Positions 1-10,229 of a stretch of 64,000 nucleotides of DNA are shown here, piece by piece; positions within the stretch are counted from its first letter, which is position 1; every line of letters begins with the position of its first letter. A program made the position numbers and the translations under genes. The stretch is from Avena insularis. Its lineage: Eukaryota; Streptophyta; Magnoliopsida; Poales; Poaceae. Location of the stretch: NCBI GenBank assembly GCA_023614405.1, contig JAJUPC010000039.1, positions 620,001 through 684,000 of the forward strand, read 5' to 3'. A model generated the notes under the pieces. That model saw only the letters and a list, made by a program, of their open reading frames with translations. It ran no database searches and was not told where the DNA came from.

Positions 1-2214
1 TTAGGCCAAAAGCCTAAGCTTGGGAGGAGATACGCCGACACCACACTCATCTCCATGTCATGTTGCGTCGGTACTTTGTATATTCATATTTCGTTATCTT
101 TTTAGTTTTCGTTCTTTCTTTGCTTTTGCTTTCTAAAACACAAAAAGACCAAAAATATTTCTGGTGTTTCTCTTTGGTTTCCTTCTTATTTTTGCCTTGG
201 TTTGCTTTTCCCTTTTGCTTTGTTTGAACTATTCAAAAAACCTAAAAAGATTTTGCTTTGCTTGTTTTTCCTCTTTGGTTCTTGTTTTAAAAATCGAAAA
301 CAACAAAAATATTTGTCGTTCTTCTTTGGTTTTTGTAAGTTTGCTACAGGGTTCAGCAGTCCTTAGTGGATATTGGTTTCATATTATTATTCAAGCTAAA
401 ACAAGTGAAGAGCAATAATGAGGATTAATGACAACTTGAGGCGTGGTAAGAGGCTGGTAACGAACTCTATTTGTTTTCATTTTTGTACATATACTCATCA
501 CTGTGGGCATGCTTAGTCCCTTCGTGTAAGGTGTATGTTATCTTTGGATGCTTAGTAGTTCTTGCTTTCTTATGATTAGTTCCAGCTTGCTAATAGTTTG
601 TAGCATGTCTTATGAATGTTTGCTTGCATTATTCTATTCATAACTTGGTATGACACCGTGGTATCCTCCTCTGAATGTTTCATTTGAATTGACTTGGCAC
701 ATGCTCACGCATGCACATGACTGTAATAATCAGTTAAGCCTTGATGAATTATTTTGTCTTGAGGATCTTGAATCACTTTCATGCCATGATTAGTCATGTT
801 TTGTTGCAAGCATGATTATGACAGCTATTGCTCTCTCGTTTGTCGCTCCCTTACTATTGCTAGCTTTCACTTACACTGAGTATGTTTTACTCAAGTTTCC
901 AACTCCCTAAACCAAATATTTTCAAAATGTCCACCATACCTACCTATTAGCATCATTTGCTACTTCCGTGCATATTCAATATGCCTTGTTTTCTACCGAA
1001 TAAAATGTTTGCATGTTATGAGAAAGTTAGTTAGTAAGCTCTCACGAACTTGATGGCACACTTTATTTCTTGCATTTAATAAACCTGAACCATTGCGTCC
1101 TTCTTTGTTGCATATATGCTTGCGCTTTATAAGTTGAAGTTAACAAAACCATGTTTCATGGGGAACGTTTTGAACATTTCATTGGTACTTAGTACCTCGT
1201 TGATATCATGTTCTTTTGCTTATGGATCCCAGCGGTGTGAAATAAAAGTGGAACTTGTAAGATCATGGAGTTTGTATGTATGTTAGAGAAACGCCTGGGC
1301 TGCTAGCCTAAGCCATGCCTAATCATGATGAAAACTTGCAGCATAACCATAGTGAGCATTCTATGAAGCATCCTCAATAAAAATCTATGCACATAGTAAA
1401 TAAAAAGATCGCTGAGATGCTTATTGTCTGCTTGCCTTGTTATTTTGATTATGGGATAGCTCCTGTGTCATGTGCAAGGGGTACCCCGTTGGCGGTTCTC
1501 TATGATACGTATATACTTACAATGACAAGAGCTTACTTGTGACTGAAGTTGAGTAGCATGAGGATCGGTCTTCGTAAGTAAGGGGCATGAGGCTTCGATT
1601 TATAACTTGTCAAGCATATCCTCTTAGTTGCATCACTTTCACCTTAACCACATTAAAGATGCTTATGATAGGGGCAATGAGAGCTCAAAGTTAACAAGTA
1701 CCATACTTTCAGCATTTGGAAGCCTTTCAAATTATTCAAAACCTTTTCTTTTACTTGTTGAGTCTCCACATATTCTTTGAGCACCTTCTTGAGAGCATAG
1801 TTGTTATTCTTTGTGTTTGTCTCATTACTTGATTATTTGTGTTATGACTTTGATGCTTGTATCTTTGACATCTTTACTTCTAATCTTCACTTGGATTTCA
1901 GAGGTGCATTGGCATTCATAATCAAAGGCAAGAGAGATACCACTCTATCATACCTTGTTATGAGCATTGCAATGTTGCTTATGTTTATGCTTCATGCTAC
2001 TTATTATTTTTAAGTTGGAATCTCTTCATAGTTTGCAATAACTATTAAGTAAACTTGGTTGTATACTCTTTATTATGAATTGTCTAAGTAGTTGATCACA
2101 TGCTGAGAATATATACATCATATGAAGCAAATGCGTTCGTGGAAGTTCTTTTATCGCACTTAGTTTTCAACTGAATTGCTTGAGGACAAGCAATAAGCTA
2201 AGCTTGGAGGGAGT
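1..2214 (+). mobile_element. Gypsy (Athila-like) internal 3' region, copy A
   Basis: This is the non-coding 3' end of a Gypsy retrotransposon internal domain, cut by the window start. It runs to a purine-rich tract (CTTGGAGGGAG, near 2203-2213) directly before an LTR start, as expected for a polypurine tract. The whole stretch recurs at 18,440-20,653 with a constant offset of 18,439 bp, no indels and only about eight mismatches that I could find by eye (for example near 57, 95, 430, 443, 1440 and 1631). No credible coding frame is present; short ORFs at 164-418 and 1801-2013 are shared by both copies but resemble nothing I know. Confidence 0.85.
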
Positions 2215-3378
2215 TGATACGTCCAAAACGTATCTAATTTCCCGAACACTTTTGCTATTGTTTCTCCTCTAAACTTGTGTGATTTGGATGCAACTAACGC
2301 GGACCGACGCTGTTTTCAGCAGAATTGCATTGGTGTCTACTTTTTGTGTAGAAAATCAACTATCAGGAAAAATCCCGGAAAATACGCCAAAAATCCTATT
2401 TCACCAGAATACTCCCGGAGCAAGAATCACGAGGCAGGCGGGGGGGCAGCCACACCACACGGACACGCAGGTAAGCCCAGGCGCCGGGTGGTGCCGTCGA
2501 ACTCCCCTCGGTCTCCCTCTTCGCCTATAAGTTGCCTTCTGACCTAAAAACTCAGCGGGGGCGACGTTTTTCCAGAAGGAGTTCCGCTCCACCGCCACCA
2601 CCAGATTCCACGAAACAGCACCAGAAACTCCGTTCTGGCACCCGCTTGATTCTGGTGCAGCTTGTAACTTGGGCCCGAGTGCCATGATCTCAGATCTAAA
2701 CATGTTATTGATTCATTATGATAGTATTGTTTATGGTCTTATCTGCAAGTTGTATACACACGTTGTTGTCCAGAACCAATGGCCCCGAAGTGACAGAAAT
2801 TGGGATAACCGGAGGGAATGTCTTTGATGTGAGGATCACATGTGTTCACAGAGTGTTAATGCTTTGCTCCGGTGCTCTATTAAAAGGAGCACCTTAATTG
2901 CCAGTAGTTCCCTTGAGGCCCCGCTGCAAACGGGCTGGCAGGATAAAAGATGTTGTGCAAGTTCTCATTGCGAGCACGTATGACTATATATGGAACACAT
3001 GCCTAGGATTATCTAGTACTAGGATGCTTTATCTTATTTATCTGCAATTGCCCTATGTTCTGATTGCTATGTGAATTGTCTTGTCCATGCAACGCCCGTC
3101 CATCCATCCCTATGCCTACCGCACTCGAATCCCACTGTTTACTGCTATTGTTACTGTTGTCCTTACTTTTCTACCGCTGCTACTTTACTATTTCTACTAC
3201 AAAACTGTTGCTACTGATAAACTGCTATGAGCAAGATTGTTTCTAGGTGCAGCTGAATTGACAACTCAGTTGTTAAGGCTTATAAATATTCTTTGGCTCC
3301 CCTTGTGTCGAATCAATAAATTGGGTTTCACTTTCCTCGAAAATACTACGATACACCCCCTATACTTGTGGGTCATTA
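2215..3378 (+). repeat. Gypsy LTR, copy A
   Basis: The LTR starts TGATACGTCCAAAACG right after the polypurine tract and ends GGGTCATTA, where the second copy ends GGGTCATCA (20,654-22,038). The first ~215 bp match copy B almost perfectly. From about 2429 the two diverge strongly, and copy A lacks roughly 220 bp present in copy B (around 2630-2670). Beyond that, similarity returns at a visibly lower level, several percent different. It is followed by a primer-binding site, so it serves as the 5' LTR of the sequence on its right while also sitting directly after a 3' internal end on its left. Confidence 0.85.
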
Positions 3379-3389
3379 AGACTATTTTC

Positions 3390-3406
3390 TGGCGCCGTTA
3401 CCGGGA
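3390..3406 (+). other. Retrotransposon primer-binding site (tRNA-Asp type)
   Basis: TGGCGCCGTTACCGGGA lies 11 bp after the LTR. It is complementary, with one mismatch, to the 3' end of plant tRNA-Asp(GTC) including CCA, which is the usual primer for many grass Gypsy elements. Confidence 0.8.
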
Positions 3407-3467
3407 AGCATAGCTTTATTTATCAAGTTCACTTGGATTCTCTATTGTTCGCTGCTATCCATCCATC

Positions 3468-5753
3468 ATGGGTGAGTCTCGTGATGGCAAGTTTCCTATT
3501 TTACCGTCCACTACAAGAAGAGGTATGGTTCTGAACACCTCTATTGCTCTTGATTCACCATCTGTTATGAGTAAGCTCGTTACACCACCACATACACATG
3601 CTACGCACACTGCTACTACTGCTGAATCTGAAACTTCTGATGCTTATGATGCTGCTTCTACTGTGCTTGATAAGAGTGGTTCATTACTTCCTTTCCTAGA
3701 TGCTACGATTTCTAGAACTATAGCTGGAAATACTGAAACTCCTAATAAAGACACTACCACACCTGTTAGTTCACCTGAGTCTAGTGAGAGTTATGATATT
3801 GAAGATGGTTATGTTAAGATGACCGATGAATTTATTAAAGAATGTAAAAACACCCATGATAGGAGTGCTGCTAAGTCTCCTTGAGAGGCGTACTATTAGA
3901 CCCAAATTATCTCATATTGCTAAGTTTGCTGCTTCTCCCATAAACATTATAGATAAAGATTATGATTTCTCTCTCGATCTATCTTACATAGCTATTGTTG
4001 AGAAAGAACCTTTTTGTGGGACGAAGAATGAAAGTGCGGTAGCACATATGAATGAACTTTCTACCATGAGTGGCTTGTTTTATGATGATATTAAGATGCA
4101 TACTTACTTTGTTGCTAAGATTTTTCCTTTTTCACTAAAAGGAGAAGCTAAAACTTGGTTTAGTAATTTACCTCCTGGATCTATTGATAGCCCTGATTGC
4201 TTGATTAGTACTTTCCTGCAGAAATATTTTCCTCCTAGTGCTAGACATGTTATTTTGCAGGAACTTTTTGATTTTAAATAGGGAGAAAAAGAGGTATTGC
4301 CCGAATCATGGGCAAGGTTTTGTGCTTTGATTCATACACAAGCTGGAAGTCCATTACCTAAGAATGAGCTTCTTGATATATTTTATAATGGACTACCTGA
4401 AGAATCTAGGACATACCTAGATAGTTGTGCTGATTGTGTTTTCAGGAATAGGACTCCTAAGGAAGCTGAGGAATTAATGGCTAAAATAAGCAAGAACTTT
4501 GAAGATTGGACTCCTCCTAAACTAGCTATACCTGAAGTAATTGTACCTGAACCTACTATACCGGTGCCTATTCCAACATCAAAGAAGAGGGGAGTTATTG
4601 AATTAAATGATGAAGTGATGAAGGAAGCTAAGAAATGTCTTAAGGAGAAGGGAATTAAAGCTGCAGATGTCAAGAATTTACCTCCTATAGAAGAATTATG
4701 TAAGCCCATTCCCTACTCACCCTTACTCTAAACAACCTGATCAATGCTTAGAAGAATTTGATATCGTTATTGTTAAGCAAGATAATTTTAATAAAAGGGT
4801 GCAAAATCATCTAATGGAAAACACTAGAGCTATTATTGAGTTGAAAGATATTGTGGAAAGAACCTCTAATGATGTTAAAATGATTGTTAAACACTTTCAA
4901 ATGGTTCAAACTCAAATAGATCAACTCATTAAAGTGCAAAAAGACTTGCTTATTAATGCCGCTAAAGAAAAACATGCTCATGAAATTAGAACTAGAAGTG
5001 GAGCTGCTACCCAGGATCCTCTTTATCCCGAGGGGCATCCCAAAAGAATTGAGCAGGATTCTCAACAAGCTGAAAATAGTGGTTCTACTAAAGAAAAGGA
5101 AAAAGAAACATAAAATTGTTTTAGAACCCTCTGAACCTGCTATAGATCCTAATAGTATATCTATCTCTGATGCTGAAACTGAAAGTGGTAGTGAAGAAAA
5201 TGAAGCTCCTAATGAAGAAAAAGTTGATGAAGAACCTGAAAAGCACACTAAATACACCAAAGAAGATTTTATTGCTAAGAAACATGGTAGTGAAAGAGAG
5301 CCTTGGGTCCAAAAACCTATGCTTTTTCCTGATAAGAAACACAAGTCAAAGGAAGATGAACACTATAATAAGTTTTGTGAGTGGATGAAACCTTTATTCT
5401 TGCAAATTCCTTTGACTGATGCTATTAAATTGCCTCCTTATTCAAAGTATATGAAGGATATTGTCTCGAACAAAAGGAAGATCCCTAATGAAGAAATTTC
5501 TACTTTGCTTGCTAATTATTCCTTCAATGGTAAGGATCCTAAGAAACTTGGAGACCCAGGGATTCCAACTATCCCTTGCTCTATTAAGAACAGTTATGTT
5601 AGAACTGCTTTGTGTGATTTGGGAGCTGGAGTTAGTGTTATGCCTTTTTCTCTCTATAAGAGGCTTCAACTAGAAAAGTTAATACCTACTGATATATCTT
5701 TGCAAATGGCTGATAAATCTACCACTATTCATGTTGGTATATGTGAGGATGTA
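3468..5753 (+). pseudogene. Gypsy gag-protease remnant (broken)
   Basis: This is the 5' part of a Gypsy polyprotein, read in at least four pieces separated by frameshifts and stops: 3468-3884, about 3880-4281, 4297-4731, 4799-5113 and on to about 5753. The second and third pieces contain a retrotransposon Gag core, with the pattern FPFSLKGEAKTWFSNLPPGSI followed by a predicted helix and FLQKYFPP. A lysine/glutamate-rich linker follows. The last piece holds an aspartic-protease-like segment ALCDLGAGVSVMP, where DLG replaces the usual DTG/DSG, as is common in Athila-like elements. The reading ends abruptly near 5753 (GICEDV then unrelated sequence). Reverse transcriptase, RNase H and integrase are absent. 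It cannot make a functional polyprotein. Confidence 0.85.
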
Positions 5754-7370
5754 TGTAACTACCTCGGTGAATTACGCTCTTAGTTACATGCCTGGATGAG
5801 CGAAAGTGGTTAAAATAGTACGGTGGGGCCAAGGGCCACTCATAGGTAGACCTTTCGGCCGTCCTAACCACTTTCAGAACATCGGGACAAGAACGAGCGG
5901 CGTGAAGGGATCAACTACATACACAAGTGAGTATGTATGCAAGCCACATACAACGGTTCTCAGAGCCATTCCATCTAAAAGAAATAGAAATATTGCAACG
6001 CCATACGGCAAGATCCAAATATCCTAGATATAGATAATAGTTTAGGATAGCTCCTCATACATCAAACATCAGAGTATCAGGCGGAAACGGAAGACAAAAT
6101 CCGAGTACGGATAAGAAGCAAATCGGCATAAGATGCCACATAAATAAACACATCCCGCCCACAGATCTCACGGATCCCCATTCCCGGAATCTCTACACCG
6201 AGTGATCGTTACCCACATCATCCGTCTCCTCCACCCAGTATCCATCTTGTGAGTATACCTATTCATCTGAATCAAACAATTTATCGTGTGAGACCCTAGG
6301 GGTACTCAACAAGTCTTTATGCCTCTAAAGGGGACATAACCTAGGGTGACGCGATTGCAGCAAAAGATAATAACTAACAATTCTATAGATACTCTCTAAC
6401 CATCCTCCTAACCAAAGATAGACGGGTGTCCGTTATTTAGTAACAACAGTTATATAATGAGAATTAATGAGATCCATCATCCTTCTCGCCACCAACGAGA
6501 AAGCGGATTTAACAACCCCCCATCCGTTGGCAGTTTTATTAACCATTCCATGAGTGTTGCCCTATTTACTAGTCAGGTACTTAGTCAATTTAAAAACGGT
6601 ACTTTAGTTATACTTGTCTATGATCGAGAAACTGTGCTCCAAGTCGTCCATAATCATGACACGGCTTTCAGAAGATTTACCTGCAGGGTGCAAAATAGCA
6701 ATACACACTCGATCAACCTCGGAAAACCAACTCAAAACCCAATGAGGCATTCACGACCAGCGATCACAGGATTCAGAAATATTTCAGGGGGCCACCCCAA
6801 TAAGCTACCTGCAACGAAGTTGGCCGGCTCCGAGACGGACCCCTATGGTTTGCAACAATGGCTGTAAACGACTGGGAACCCGAAATTGTGATTGGGCTTG
6901 TCGATACCGTAAAAACATTCCGCATTCTTAAATAGTACAGGTGCTCCTCGCACAATCTTAAATAAAGCAGTAAGCATGGCATAAGTACAGGATAGTAATA
7001 AATCCCCAAACTAATTGTGGCCCCAAGAAATAAGAATGAATCAAGCTCTGGCTCAGGAGGGCCCACAGGCCTCCCGGATGTGGATAGTGCGAATAGTCAA
7101 GGAACAGGAATCAAGTACTCGGGGTCCTACGGGACACAAGTGAGCATGAAAAACCAAATAGCAGATATTGCTCACCGGTGCCGCTTTCATTAGTTATCCC
7201 ATTACTACTCAGGTTAAGTTGTTTAGGTACCTCGTTATCCATCGACACTCACATACCCTACACATGCAGTTCTCACTGCATGGCTCAAACAACTCATGTA
7301 GTAATGGCTCATGGGATGGAGGAACAAGCTTCGGTGGGGTTTAAAAGTAAAGGCTATGCAGTACTTGGGA
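5754..7370. other. Unidentified repeat-like segment interrupting the Gypsy
   Basis: About 1.6 kb separate the truncated Gypsy protease from the next recognisable repeat. It begins TGTAACTACC immediately after GATGTA, which could be an LTR-type TG start, but I could not find a matching CA end with a target duplication. Both strands are full of stops and no ORF resembles a known protein; the longest ones (about 6457-6867 plus and 6773-7066 minus) look fortuitous. It may be a solo LTR or LTR fragment of a family I do not recognise. Confidence 0.35.
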
Positions 7371-7693
7371 TTCAATTTAATGCAATTGATGAAATTTGGT
7401 TCTGCATCTAATATCGAAATGTTGCAAGGGGTTTTATGTGAATTTTTGTTAATTAAAATAATTAACAAAATTATGATTAAAATAAATAAAATAATTTATT
7501 AAATGAGAGATGCATTAAATTTGGTGGAAATGTAATGCATGTATGTGGAATTTTAAGTGGAGGGTTTTTATGTTAGTGGAAGCTCCACCCAAATGAATGA
7601 AGGGAGAGGTGGGGCACCACCTTGTTCGCCGACCTTGAGAGGGTTGCCTTCCTCCTCTCATTTGACACCTCCTCATGAAGGATCTCTCTCACC
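7371..7693 (+). repeat. Copia (BARE/Angela-like) LTR fragment, 3' half
   Basis: The sequence from about 7371 (GTTCTGCATCTAATATCG...) through the TTAATTAAAATAATTAACAA stretch to TGAAGGATCTCTCTC matches, in the same order, about 62,838-63,110 inside the LTR at the right end of the window, with substitutions and a few indels. Its left end is undefined and its right end is cut exactly by the start of the next Gypsy LTR at 7694. Confidence 0.7.
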
Positions 7694-9231
7694 TGATATG
7701 TTGCAAACGTATCTATAATTTTTGATGTTCCATACTTGTTTTGTATCTACTTTCTTATGTTTTGTCCACACTTTGGAGTATTTTTACACATTTTCTGGAA
7801 CTAACCTATTAACAAGATGCCACAATGTGAGTTGCATGTTTTATGCTATTTTTGGTTTCAGAAAAGCTAGAAAGTAAATATTCTTGGAATTGGACCGGAC
7901 AAAAGCCCAAGTCAATATTTCACCAAAAGGAACATGGAGTCTGGAGCGGAGATGAAGAGGGGAACCAGGGCGGCCACACACGGTGGCGACAGGCTACCCT
8001 AGCCAGCGCCACCAGGGTGTGGGCCCACCAACCTTGCCCCTTCACATATATATTGCCTCCGGGATGAAAACCCTAAGTGCAGATCAAAATTCCACGAAGA
8101 GTTTAGAGCCGTCATCTCCATCCCTAGATCGGGAGGGATCTGAAGCTCTTCCTAGCGCCCTTCCGGAGGGGAGAGATCACCCTGGAGGCCTTCTTCATCA
8201 CCATGACTGCCTCCAGTGTGATGCGTGAGTAGTTCATCCCTGGACTACGGTCCCATGTAGTAGCTAGATGGTTGGTTCTCCTCCTTTGTGCTACCATGTT
8301 TAGATCTTGTGAGGTGCATTCATGATCAAGATCATCTATTAGTAATCTTACATGTTGTGTTTGTGGGGATCCGATGGATATTGAGATGCTATTTCAGATT
8401 GATTATTGATTCTATCATGTCTATGTTATTTGTGATCTTGCATGCTTTCCGTTGTTAGTAGCTATCTTGGCCGAGTAGCTGCTAGCAACTCCAAGATGGA
8501 GTATTTATGCTCGATAGTGGGTTCATGCCTCTAGGAATCTGGGGAAGTGACAGAAATCTCTAAGATACAAGATGTGATGTTGCTACTAGGGATAAAACAA
8601 CAATCCTTTGTTCATAGAATAATCATATTGTTTACTTTACACACTTTGCTTAATGCAATTATCGGTTGCTTGCAACTTAATACTAGAGGGGGTTCAGATG
8701 ATAACCTGAAGGTGGATTATTAGTCATAGATGCAGTTGGATTACGGTCTATGTATAATGTTGTAATGCCCAATCAAATCTCATAGGAGTCAAGATGATTA
8801 GTATATGCATGTATGCTTTCTCAGTGTCTGTCAGTTGCCCCGCTGTAATTTGTTTGCCCAACATGTCAACTATGTTAAGGAGAATCACCTCTAGTGAACT
8901 ATGGACCTCAGTCCATTCTTTTACCATCAATCTACAATCTATTTACTATTTTCTATTTACTTTCTGCAAGCAATTACTATCTTCCACACAATATATTTAA
9001 TCCTTTGTTTTTAGCAAAATCAGTGAGATTGACAACCTCACTGTAAGTTGGGGGCAAAGTTCTGTGGTTGTGTTGTGTAGGATTCCAAGTTAGAAACAAC
9101 ACCTTGGAGGTGTTTCCTTGCTCCTACTGGTTCGATAACCTTGGTTTCATAACTGAGGGAAACTTGTTGCCGTGCTCATCATAACTTCCTCTTAGGGTTC
9201 CCCAACGAGCTCAACGTATCCTGAGCCATCA
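7694..9231 (+). repeat. Gypsy LTR, second family
   Basis: This 1.5 kb LTR starts TGATATGTTGCAAACGTATC and ends GAGCCATCA, with a tRNA-Asp-type primer site 11 bp further on. The start matches the common Triticeae Gypsy LTR type TGATACGTCTCCAACGTATC. A TATA-like region (CACATATATATTGCC, near 8043) lies in its first third, as expected for an LTR promoter. The ORFs at 7843-8228 are out of frame with anything known and I treat them as LTR sequence. Confidence 0.8.
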
Positions 9232-9242
9232 AGCCTTTTTTC

Positions 9243-9260
9243 TGGCGCCATTGCCGGGGA
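9243..9260 (+). other. Primer-binding site of second Gypsy
   Basis: TGGCGCCATTGCCGGGGA matches the complement of the tRNA-Asp(GTC) 3' end with one mismatch and marks the start of an internal domain on the plus strand. Confidence 0.8.
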
Positions 9261-9418
9261 GTTAAGGACAGCTTCACAAGGGGAGTCCCTCATAACCAAT
9301 CTCTTTACTTTTTTTGTTTTGCTTAGTTTATTTCTGCTTTGTTTGCTTGTTTCTTTATCAAAAACACACAAAAAATTAGTTATACTAGTTTGCTTCTTTA
9401 TATTAAAAACACAAAAAA

Positions 9419-9594
9419 ATGACTACTCTTGAAAATACTAAGTTGTGTGACTTCACTAGCACCAACAATAATGATTTCATGTGCACACCTATTGCTCCAC
9501 ATGTTCCTGAAGCTACTTTCTTTGAAATTAAACCTGCCTTACTCAATCTTGTTATGAAAGAACAATTTTCTAGTGTTGGTATTGAAGATGCTGT
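9419..9594 (+). pseudogene. Gypsy gag N-terminus, truncated
   Basis: An ORF starting MTTLENTKLCDF encodes about 58 residues that resemble the beginning of grass Gypsy Gag proteins, with the conserved block LLNLVMKEQFSS. It ends at a stop created where the reading runs into a Copia LTR fragment (GAAGATGCTGTTGATTATTGATCGG). Everything after the first ~175 bp of this gag is missing. Confidence 0.7.
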
Positions 9595-9745
9595 TGATTA
9601 TTGATCGGAGAGGGGTCTCGATCATGTCTGTATTATTCATGAACCGTAGGGTTACACACTTAAGGGATATCGACACCATTTGGAGCAAATATGCTACCAA
9701 AGAAAGATTGTGGAAGTGCTAGAATTATTTCGATGGACACCGAAA
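9595..9745 (+). repeat. Copia (BARE/Angela-like) LTR fragment, middle part
   Basis: GATTATTGATCGGAGAGGGG and the following ~140 bp match about 62,660-62,800 of the LTR at the right end of the window, including the CTCGATCATGTCTG block and CACACTTAAG. In an intact LTR this part lies upstream of the piece found at 7371-7693, so the two pieces are in the wrong order here. Confidence 0.65.
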
Positions 9746-10079
9746 TTCTTAATCAAGAAAATCAAACCCAAACCTAGCTAGCCTGGACATGACCATGGTG
9801 CAGGTCGCCGCTTCGTCTTATTTCGGTGTCTCTCATCGAGGAAGCCGAGGACGCAAATGCACAGGAGCTACAAGAAGGAGGCATAGCTCGAGAGAGACCT
9901 CGTGCTCATGCACGATGTCGCCGTTCCTGCCGCAACCTCGCCTCCATACCGGTCGCGCCTCTTTGTGGGAGCCCCCGCAGTTCCAGCCGCATCGCCGCCA
10001 ATTTTTCTGGATCAAGATTGAGAGAGAAAATGAAAGGGGACTCACTATGGGGTGAACTGATGTTACAAGGGTGGGTCCT
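9746..10079. other. Unclassified spacer
   Basis: A GC-richer stretch of about 330 bp lies between the LTR fragment and the next Copia element. Three overlapping ORFs exist in it but none resembles a known protein. I see no RNA gene or repeat structure. Confidence 0.3.
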
Positions 10080-10229
10080 TATTAGAATTGAGTTTGAGTT
10101 AGAGTAGGACTCTAGTCCTAAGTCAATCCTAAGTCAGTTTAGGTCGGCTGACCCCCCCCCTTCCTCTCTTCTATATAAACTTTGTACTTTGTTCAAATCA
10201 ACACAAGTTATTATTATCCCAAAATATCA
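10080..10229 (+). repeat. Short Copia 5' LTR
   Basis: The LTR is only about 150 bp. It begins TATTAGAATTGAGTTTGAG (a decayed TG start), contains a TATA box (CTATATAAAC, near 10,171) and ends AAATATCA. The first ~48 bp recur at 14,039, after the pol gene. It is directly followed by TGGCATCAGACGC, a diverged form of the initiator-Met primer site TGGTATCAGAGC. Confidence 0.75.

Noticed and set aside
1801..2013. 70-residue hydrophobic ORF conserved at 20,240-20,452
   Set aside because: Its conservation equals that of the surrounding non-coding Gypsy 3' region, so it gives no sign of selection.
4811..5344. 177-residue minus-strand ORF in the Gypsy remnant
   Set aside because: It is antisense to the gag-protease linker and Ser/Phe-rich as expected for the complement of Lys/Glu codons.
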